From contig DGIF01000054.1 of the NCBI GenBank assembly GCA_002393165.1, positions 1 to 19,312 on the forward strand: a DNA stretch of 19,312 nt, read 5' to 3'. Position 1 is the stretch's first letter. The number at the start of each line of letters is the position of its first letter. The notes under the pieces are model-generated. The model was given only the letters and a program-made list of their open reading frames with translations. It had not been told where the DNA came from and ran no database searches. Below, one piece after another: positions 14,936-19,312 of this stretch. This stretch comes from Candidatus Saccharibacteria bacterium UBA3829. Lineage in GTDB: Bacteria > Patescibacteriota > Saccharimonadia > Saccharimonadales > Saccharimonadaceae. The position numbers and the translations under genes were made by a program.

Positions 14936-16132
14936 TTATTGCCTAGTTAGTTTATAAGCGTCGCGAGTAATCATCACTTCTTCATTGGTCGGCTCTACAT
15001 ACACCGGCACCGTTGAATCGTCAGTGGTGATTATACCGCTAGTAATCTCTTTGAAGCTTGCAATCGCATTGTTCACTTCACGATTGATTTTAATTCCAAG
15101 CGGAGCTAATGCATCGATAATTGCTTCACGAGTCGTCGCCCCGTTTTCCAGCACACCAGCCGTGAACACAATTGCATCCACTTTGCCACCAAGCTCCAAA
15201 TAATACTCTGCGATGTAGCGATCAATCCGGTCCACGTACATATCAAGCGCCAGCCGCGCATTTTCATTACCCTCAGAAATCGCCTTCTCCACGTCGCGGT
15301 TATCGTTGAACCCGCACACCCCCATTAGCCCAGATTTCTTATTCAATGCATTATCAATCTCGTCATACTTCATTCCGGCCTCATCAATCATGTACTTAAT
15401 GATTGACGGGTCAATAGAACCAGACCTTGTTCCCATCATTAGGCCGTCAAGTGGTGTTAGCCCCATGGTGGTATCATAACTTTTACCATCTTTCACCGCA
15501 GTAATCGAAGCCCCCGACCCCACATGACAAATAATCAAATTAACCTTCTCCTTACCAAGTTTCTTCTGCATCAACTCGGTAATGTATTTGTGCGAAGTTC
15601 CATGGAAACCATACTTTCTCACCCCGTATTTTTCATACCATTCCATCGGCACTGGGTACATGAACTGAACCCTCGGAATCGTCTGATGGAACGCCGTATC
15701 AAACACCGCCACCTGTACGGCATCCGGCAAAGCTTTCTGCATCGCTCTGATTCCGGCAATATTCCCAGGATGGTGCAGAGGTGCAAACTTAGTGAATTTC
15801 TTGATGTCCTTCATCACTTCCTCGTCGATCACTACCGACTTAGCGTACTTCTCGCCACCATGCACTACCCGGTGTCCTACGCCACGAATCTCCGACAGAT
15901 CCTTCACTGCACCGTAGTTCACTAGTTCTTCGAGCATGACTTTCACCGCTTCAGCGTGGTCTTTGACTGGCTTTACCACTTCCATCTTCTTGCCCTCGTG
16001 CTTAATCGTATAAAAACTATCTTCCGCCCCAATTTTCTCCACATAACCACCAATAATCGATAGCTCGGCCGGCATTTCATAAAGCTGGAACTTTAACGAC
16101 GACGACCCCGCATTGACACAAAGTATTTTCAT
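14936..16132 (-). CDS. ackA: Acetate kinase
   Basis: Interconverts acetyl phosphate plus ADP and acetate plus ATP; in a fermentative CPR cell it is probably a main substrate-level ATP source. The 398 residues fit the family. Signatures: ILCVNAGSSSLKFQLYE at the N-terminus, GHRVVHGGEKY, APLHHPGNIAGI, FDTAFHQTIP, YGFHGTSHKYI, ICHVGSGASITAVKDGKS, DTTMGLTPLDGLMMGTRSGSIDP. One oddity: the C-terminal nucleotide loop usually GGIGEN reads AGVLEN (FTAGVLENGATTRE), losing a Gly. AAGGAG lies 5 bases before the ATG. No pta gene is adjacent, so the acetyl-phosphate source is elsewhere. Confidence 0.95.
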   Translation of the reverse strand: MKILCVNAGSSSLKFQLYEMPAELSIIGGYVEKIGAEDSFYTIKHEGKKMEVVKPVKDHAEAVKVMLEELVNYGAVKDLSEIRGVGHRVVHGGEKYAKSVVIDEEVMKDIKKFTKFAPLHHPGNIAGIRAMQKALPDAVQVAVFDTAFHQTIPRVQFMYPVPMEWYEKYGVRKYGFHGTSHKYITELMQKKLGKEKVNLIICHVGSGASITAVKDGKSYDTTMGLTPLDGLMMGTRSGSIDPSIIKYMIDEAGMKYDEIDNALNKKSGLMGVCGFNDNRDVEKAISEGNENARLALDMYVDRIDRYIAEYYLELGGKVDAIVFTAGVLENGATTREAIIDALAPLGIKINREVNNAIASFKEITSGIITTDDSTVPVYVEPTNEEVMITRDAYKLTRQ

Positions 16133-16154
16133 TTTTACTCCTTCATTTTTGTAT

Positions 16155-16160
16155 ATTATA
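16155..16160 (-). promoter_or_regulatory. -10 element of the ackA promoter
   Basis: On the minus strand TGG-TATAAT (hexamer 16160-16155, extended -10) stands 22 bases before the ATG, leaving room for a short leader with AAGGAG. The -35 (TTTAAA) is weak. Confidence 0.65.
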
Positions 16161-16190
16161 CCACGAAGCAGCGATAATTTAAATTACCTA

Positions 16191-16219
16191 TTGACAGCCA
16201 CGATAGTCTCTGCTATCAT
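16191..16219 (+). promoter_or_regulatory. Consensus promoter of structured transcript 1
   Basis: TTGACA (16191-16196), a 17-base spacer, TATCAT (16214-16219) preceded by TGC. It shares TTACCTATTGACA, AGTCT and TGCTA with the promoter at 17076-17104, so the two are duplicates. It is divergent from ackA. Confidence 0.88.
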
Positions 16220-16479
16220 CAAATAAGTAGATTTTTTAATCCGCACTTTTCCATATAGATAGTGAATTGCAATTTCGCAAGCTCAGCATGACCATTACTA
16301 GTAGTGATCACACTGAGCTTGCGAGAATTGGTTCAGTGAACAAGAGGCGCCATTGTTTGGGGTCAAGTTTCGCAACTCATTTACCATCCGTCCGTGCGGT
16401 GAGATACTAAGCGACTGAAACTCGTTCTCACGATGCTAAGTATCGTCCCGCCACCGACCACAGAAAGGAGAACTACTCT

Positions 16480-16593
16480 ATGCATGACGGAACTGCTTTC
16501 TCTCCCCACCGCGACGTTGTCATCGACATCATCGAGGAGGGCACCGCTGCTGGCCATGGCTCCACGCTGGAGCATGGCCGCTACACCGACTGA
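16480..16593 (+). CDS. Possible 37-residue small protein inside transcript 1
   Basis: AAAGGAG (16464-16470) lies 9 bases before an ATG that opens 37 codons to TGA. The product starts MHDGTAFSPHRDVVIDIIEE, then TAAGHGSTLEHGRYTD: soluble, acidic, His-rich, no membrane segment, with one short amphipathic helix likely. No family recognised. The SD is as good as those of rpsF and efp, which favours translation; against it, the second half lies on an RNA stem (GGCCATG...CATGGCC). Two mutually exclusive helices just upstream (16399-16431 and 16403-16444) could control access. Confidence 0.35.
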   Translation: MHDGTAFSPHRDVVIDIIEEGTAAGHGSTLEHGRYTD

Positions 16594-16723
16594 GGACGCC
16601 GACTTTACCCTCAGAGGTACCACCGGCGCCCGTCCATGAGACGGCTTGCGACCCTGACCTTTGGACGGGAGCCATCGAACTGGGCTATATGCCCGACCGC
16701 GGTTAAAAGGAGGCCGCGAATCT

Positions 16724-16759
16724 ATGAAGACGACCCGTACTCTTCTTCACACGGAGTAG
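16724..16759 (+). CDS. Possible 11-residue peptide inside transcript 1
   Basis: AAAAGGAGG (16705-16713), the strongest SD in the window, lies in the loop of a CGCGG/CCGCG hairpin, 10 bases before an ATG opening MKTTRTLLHTE and a TAG. The stop codon sits inside the long hairpin 16748-16801, so translation would unfold it. It looks like a leader peptide, but the downstream stretch has only a 37-codon ORF (16847-16960) without SD. Confidence 0.3.
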   Translation: MKTTRTLLHTE

Positions 16760-17002
16760 TCTCCCTCCCCACTTGGGGGGACGAAAACTACTGGCCGTGT
16801 GAGACCCCGCTCGCGGGCCGGCGGCCATCTCGTTAAGCCGACCGTTATGAGAGACAGGTACAACAATTGCCCCCGACCCGCGGGCATCACTAAAACCAAA
16901 ACCGTCCGTCCCGGTCCCATCGCGCTAAACTTTGGGCCCGGGGCGGCGGCCCATTCGTAATTCACTTCTCCTTCACCGGCTTCGGCCGATGAGGAATTCT
17001 GT

Positions 17003-17033
17003 GTGCCCGTGGCATAGCTACGAGCACTTTTTC
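17003..17033 (+). terminator. Intrinsic terminator of transcript 1
   Basis: GTGC-c-CGT (17003-17010) pairs with ACG-a-GCAC (17020-17027), followed by TTTTTC. The next promoter starts 43 bases later. Confidence 0.75.
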
Positions 17034-17075
17034 TTGCCAAATTTTCGCGAACCCCAACAATCCCCAATTTACCTA

Positions 17076-17104
17076 TTGACATTCCTCAAAGTCTTTGCTA
17101 CAAT
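17076..17104 (+). promoter_or_regulatory. Consensus promoter of structured transcript 2
   Basis: TTGACA (17076-17081), a 17-base spacer, TACAAT (17099-17104) with TGC before it. The flank TTTACCTATTGACA and the inner AGTCTtTGCTA repeat the promoter at 16191. Confidence 0.9.
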
Positions 17105-17108
17105 GAAT

Positions 17109-17795
17109 GTAGATTCGTTTTTGAGTCCGTACATTTATAGAGTGTGTTACATTTCTTACAGGTCAGCGTGGCTACTACCACCTAGCAGCTACACTGACCT
17201 GCAGGAAAATTGATTCGCTTGTATACAAAACGTAAAAGCGACGTCCACATCAATTTGCGCAGGGGCACGTGGTAAAGGACATGACTTGTTTGAAAAGGCA
17301 GAAAAAAATGAAGAATAGAATCTTTCTGGTCCTGTTCATAGGGCATCCGCTTAGTTGCATGGTGCAAGTTGCCCTTGGCATACCCTTCGGCGAATGCGCC
17401 CCAGCTCACGGTGTTTATCAGGACCAACGGAACCTATATCTCTGGTTCCACCGCATCCTACGCAAGTATCAGACTATTACAGCGTAGCAGCAATCTGCCA
17501 CCCTTGCATACGAAGCGCATGGCTTGAGAGCCGCCGAATAGCTACATCATGCTGCTGGAACGTCTCGGTAATCTCTTCCCATGCATACGTATGCACCCGC
17601 CACCGGTGTGGCAGCTCTTGCTGTTTCGCACAGCGGCGCTGGGGTGCCGCCGACGCACCCTGCGGGCTCCGCCTAGCGTGGACATAGGCGGAGCACCGCC
17701 CCAAACACACTCTGAATCCCACTCCTCTCCCTCACGGGTAGAGGAGTGGGGAAGTATAAAGCTCGCGCTGTTAGACAGCACGAGCCTTTCTTTTT
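17109..17795 (+). ncRNA. Structured transcript 2: candidate large non-coding RNA, paralogue of transcript 1
   Basis: About 690 bases between a consensus promoter and a strong terminator. Stems: CAGGTCAG (17159-17166) with 17194-17201; TCGCTT (17215-17220) with 17236-17241; an 8-bp closing helix TGGTCCTG (17327-17334) with CAGGACCA (17419-17426) that encloses GGGCA/TGCCC (17341-17374, tip TTGCA-TGG-TGCAA) and GGCAT/ATGCGCC, a multi-branch junction; GGAACC (17429-17434) with GGTTCC; GCCAC-CGGT-GTGGC near 17600; GGGTGC/GCACCC (17642-17660); a perfect 10-bp GCTCCGCCTA stem (17666-17694); and a perfect 11-bp CCCACTCCTCT stem (17718-17750). So many exact stems with interrupted frames point to a folded RNA. 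Leader words are shared with transcript 1. No known RNA family recognised; the ORF at 17269-17487 is not convincing. Confidence 0.68.
17761..17795 (+). terminator. Strong intrinsic terminator of transcript 2
   Basis: GCTCG-c-GCTGT pairs with ACAGC-a-CGAGC around TAG, with one opposed mismatch, followed by CTTTCTTTTT. Confidence 0.93.
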
Positions 17796-17827
17796 AGCAA
17801 ATTACCGATAACTCCTAAATCCCACCG

Positions 17828-17856
17828 TTGACATTATAGATGGTATCTGTTATACT
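17828..17856 (+). promoter_or_regulatory. Consensus promoter of structured transcript 3
   Basis: TTGACA (17828-17833), a 17-base spacer and TATACT (17851-17856). It lacks the flank shared by the other two promoters. It faces the converging glnQ gene. Confidence 0.85.
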
Positions 17857-17862
17857 CAACCT

Positions 17863-18075
17863 ACGGCTATACGCTTGCCGTTTGACTGGCGCAAGGCAAC
17901 TGGTTGTTTTGAATCTCACATCGTTTTTATCTGCCCGCCCCAAGGCTTGGGACACCTTGTTGCGGCGGTATAGGTTACTCCTTACGGTATAAGCCAGTCA
18001 GAAAGCGTCCGGGGGCATTCTCATGCCCCCTTGGTCCATGTTTCACGTTTCCGGGGCGCTACACTTTGGCGCCCT
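17863..18075 (+). ncRNA. Structured transcript 3: candidate small RNA
   Basis: From the predicted start: ACGGC (17863-17867) pairs with GCCGT (17877-17881). TGACTGGC (17883-17890) pairs with GCCAGTCA (17993-18000) and closes a domain of about 120 bases with smaller stems (CCCAAG-g-CTTGGG; CAAGG/CCTTG as an alternative). GGGGGCAT-TCTC-ATGCCCCC (18011-18030) is a perfect hairpin. GGGCGC (18054-18059) with GCGCCC (18069-18074) may end the transcript, followed by TCGTCTTT. No ORF of note. The 3' end is uncertain: about 18035 or about 18080. Not recognised as 6S, SRP, 5S or tmRNA. Confidence 0.5.
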
Positions 18076-18080
18076 CGTCT

Positions 18081-18815
18081 TTACAGTACTTTTTCCAAAA
18101 ATTCTTTCACTCTCGGCGTCTTCGGGTGCGCAAAGAACTCTTCCGGCGCCCCTTCTTCAATGATTCGTCCCTTATCAAGGAATACCACCCGCGTTGCAAT
18201 CTCGCGCGCAAAACTCATCTCGTGCGTTACAATCATAATCGTCATTCCGCGGTCCGCCAGCTCCCGAATCAAGGACAGCACATCGCCAATCGATTCCGGA
18301 TCCAGCGCCGAAGTCGGCTCATCAAACAGCAATACCTCCGGGTTCATCATCATTGCCCGCACAATCGCCACCCGCTGCTTCTGCCCGCCAGACAGCGACG
18401 CCGGGTACGCGTCCACCTTGGACAGCAGCCCGATGTGCTTTAGCAGCTCGCGCGCCCGTTTTTCGGCCGCGTCGCGCTTCATAATCTTGAGCTTCACCGG
18501 CGCGAGCGTCAGATTTTCCATCACAGTCAGGTTATTAATCAGATTGAAATGCTGAAACACCATTCCGATATCCCGCCGAATCCGCCGGATATTTTTTTCG
18601 GTCACCACTTCGCCATCAAACACGATTTCACCGGACGTCGGCTCTTCCATCCAGTTGATGCACCGAAGAAACGTCGATTTGCCAGACCCAGACGGCCCCA
18701 GCACCACCACGCGCTCACCTTCAGTCAGGCGAAAATCGATTCCGTTCAAAACCTTGTTCTTCCCGAACGACTTGCGCAGATTCTTCACGACCAGCTCGGT
18801 GCTCCTCTCTGTCAT
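18081..18815 (-). CDS. glnQ: Polar amino acid ABC transporter ATP-binding protein (GlnQ type)
   Basis: Cytoplasmic ATPase that drives import of a polar amino acid, probably glutamine or a related one. The 244 residues are standard. Motifs: Walker A GPSGSGKST (about 40-48), Q-loop VFQHFNLI, signature LSGGQKQRVAIVRAM (about 138-152), Walker B VLLFDEPTSALDPE and H-loop IVTHEM. The INWMEEPTSGEI and HPKTPRVKEFL blocks are typical of the polar amino acid transporter group. The ATG overlaps the permease stop (ATGA). A substrate-binding protein is not in the window and may lie upstream. Auxotrophy and import of amino acids would suit a CPR epibiont (inference). Substrate specificity cannot be read from the sequence. 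Confidence 0.93.
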   Translation of the reverse strand: MTERSTELVVKNLRKSFGKNKVLNGIDFRLTEGERVVVLGPSGSGKSTFLRCINWMEEPTSGEIVFDGEVVTEKNIRRIRRDIGMVFQHFNLINNLTVMENLTLAPVKLKIMKRDAAEKRARELLKHIGLLSKVDAYPASLSGGQKQRVAIVRAMMMNPEVLLFDEPTSALDPESIGDVLSLIRELADRGMTIMIVTHEMSFAREIATRVVFLDKGRIIEEGAPEEFFAHPKTPRVKEFLEKVL

Positions 18816-19312
18816 TTTTCTGCTCCCCTCATTTCACTTTTCCGCAAACTTTTCTCGATTCGCTTCACCGCAAACGTAATCAGATAGATTGTTACCAGGT
18901 AAAACAGCGCCGCCGTTACCATCGGCACCACATAGCTCGCCATGTTTTGCCCCGAGCCGATGTCTTTTGCGGCCATGTTGAGGTCGTACATCCCCACCAT
19001 GCTTACGATCGCTGTCTCCTTGATCACCGTGATAACTTCGTTGCCAAGCGCCGGGATGATATTTTTGATGGCCTGCGGCGCCACAATCTTAAAGAAAATC
19101 GTCGACCGCTTCAGCCCCAACGCCAGCCCCGCCTCCGTCTGCCCAGCGTCCACCGACTGGATCCCACTTCGGATCACTTCCGCGGTGTATGCCGCCGAGT
19201 TCAGCCCAAACGCAATAATTGCCGTGATAATACTCGGAAACCCCCGCGTCGCAAAAATCACAAAAAACATCACAAACAGCTGCAACGCCATCGGCGTCCC
19301 CCGTATCACCGT
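18812..19312 (-). CDS. Polar amino acid ABC transporter permease, 3' part
   Basis: The frame is open to the window edge; a GTG at 19309 is probably internal, since the family has ELIRGTPLLVQ at this point and here TVIRGTPMALQLF is seen, so the N-terminal domain is cut off. The visible 167 residues show the His/Glu/Gln permease features: FGLNSAAYTAEVIRSGIQSVDAGQTEAGLALGL, the EAA loop that contacts the ATPase, then VAPQAIKNIIPALGNEVITVIKETAIVSMVG, and a last membrane helix (VTAALFYLVTIYLITFAV). It ends in a basic tail and overlaps glnQ by 4 bases. Confidence 0.92.
   Translation of the reverse strand, partial: TVIRGTPMALQLFVMFFVIFATRGFPSIITAIIAFGLNSAAYTAEVIRSGIQSVDAGQTEAGLALGLKRSTIFFKIVAPQAIKNIIPALGNEVITVIKETAIVSMVGMYDLNMAAKDIGSGQNMASYVVPMVTAALFYLVTIYLITFAVKRIEKSLRKSEMRGAEK

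Larger units (their letters stand above)
16226..17032 (+). ncRNA. Structured transcript 1: candidate large non-coding RNA of unknown family
   Basis: About 800 bases between a consensus promoter and an intrinsic terminator with no conventional gene. Stems seen: an 11-bp helix CGCAAGCTCAG (16276-16286) with 16313-16323, plus inner pairs; GATACT-A-AGC (16403-16412) with GCT-A-AGTATC (16435-16444); GGCCAT-G-GCTCC (from 16551) with GGAGCATGGCC; CCCGTCC with GGACGGG around 16630-16670; CGCGG (16698-16702) with CCGCG; and a long hairpin 16748-16801 built from CACACGG-AGTAGT with ACTACT-gg-CCGTGTG around a C-rich/G-rich tip. The 5' leader (GTAGATT, TCCG.AC.TTT, TAGA) and AATTGGTTC after the first hairpin recur in transcript 2. 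RNase P RNA, tmRNA, SRP RNA and tRNA signatures were looked for and not found. It also holds short SD-led ORFs, so it could be a small-peptide mRNA. Confidence 0.6.

Noticed and set aside
16847..16960. 37-codon ORF downstream of the 11-codon ORF in transcript 1
   Set aside because: No SD, Pro/Gly/Ala-rich composition from GC-rich DNA, no family; kept only as context.
16747..17082. 111-codon minus-strand ORF opposite transcript 1
   Set aside because: It covers the terminator and long hairpin of transcript 1, has no SD and no family likeness.
17159..17201. CAGGTCAG followed by AGCAGC, reminiscent of the SRP RNA tip
   Set aside because: The conserved GGAA tetraloop and symmetric internal loop of SRP domain IV are missing; the stem is explained by CAGGTCAG/CTGACCTG pairing.
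17269..17487. 72-codon ORF inside transcript 2, with a hydrophobic stretch after MKNRIFLVLF
   Set aside because: It has only a weak purine run before the inner ATG, no recognisable family, and its codons coincide with several RNA stems, including the 8-bp junction helix.
17477..17722. 81-codon minus-strand ORF opposite transcript 2 with a helix-like end (WEEITETFQQHDVAIRRLSS)
   Set aside because: No SD or promoter on that strand; the other half is Arg/Ser-rich and comes from GC-rich stems. Chance ORF is more likely.
16140..18080. Possible RNase P RNA, tmRNA, 5S rRNA, tRNA or group I/II intron
   Set aside because: None of the universal core words (such as GAGGAAAGTCC of RNase P, the tmRNA tRNA-like ends, a T-loop GTTCRA with acceptor stem, or intron domain V) was found on reading.

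Overview
The window looks like a chromosomal piece of a Patescibacteria/CPR bacterium, most likely Candidatus Saccharibacteria (TM7). This is an inference. It rests on the reduced, tightly packed gene set, a Gram-positive-type type IV pilus cluster with no outer-membrane secretin, shortened versions of housekeeping proteins, and UGA used as an ordinary stop (which argues against the UGA=Gly Gracilibacteria and Absconditabacteria). Base composition looks close to half G+C. No rRNA, tRNA or CRISPR array was seen.

Region 1 (1-3880) is housekeeping. It starts with the tail of a membrane transporter and its terminator. Then comes metK behind a compact SAM-I (S-box) riboswitch whose P4 and P1 helices contain the ribosome binding site and part of the start codon. 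rpsF-ssb-rpsR follows behind a consensus promoter and a hairpin leader that resembles the S6:S18 autoregulatory motif. efp and a TlyA-type rRNA methyltransferase end the region. Two genes carry palindromic DNA inside the reading frame: a 99-bp nested hairpin in metK and a hairpin plus tandem repeat that replaces the N-terminus of the TlyA-like protein.

Region 2 (3870-13955) is a type IV pilus locus: pilM, a very large PilN-like protein, PilO-like, a membrane-anchored Pro-Glu-Thr repeat protein where PilP would sit, pilB, pilT and pilC on the plus strand. Two prepilin genes lie on the minus strand and a prepilin peptidase (pilD) on the plus strand. pilM, pilT, pilD, the second prepilin and the neighbouring xer gene each have a -10 hexamer 6-7 bases before the ATG, which predicts leaderless mRNAs.

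Region 3 (13937-16132) holds a Xer tyrosine recombinase and acetate kinase, both on the minus strand. A long hairpin between them doubles as the ackA terminator and part of the xer promoter.

Region 4 (16140-18080) is about 1.9 kb without a convincing conventional gene, yet it is highly organised. Three consensus TTGACA-17-TAtAaT type promoters face the same way. The first two drive units of about 0.8 and 0.7 kb that end in intrinsic terminators and share a duplicated promoter and 5' leader. Both units contain many perfect or near-perfect stems. The first also contains two very short ORFs with ideal Shine-Dalgarno sequences. These are best read as paralogous large structured RNAs (or RNA/peptide genes) of unknown function and are the strongest candidates for something undescribed. 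A third, shorter structured RNA follows.

Region 5 (18081-19312) is a polar amino acid ABC transporter on the minus strand: ATPase (GlnQ type) and the 3' part of its permease.
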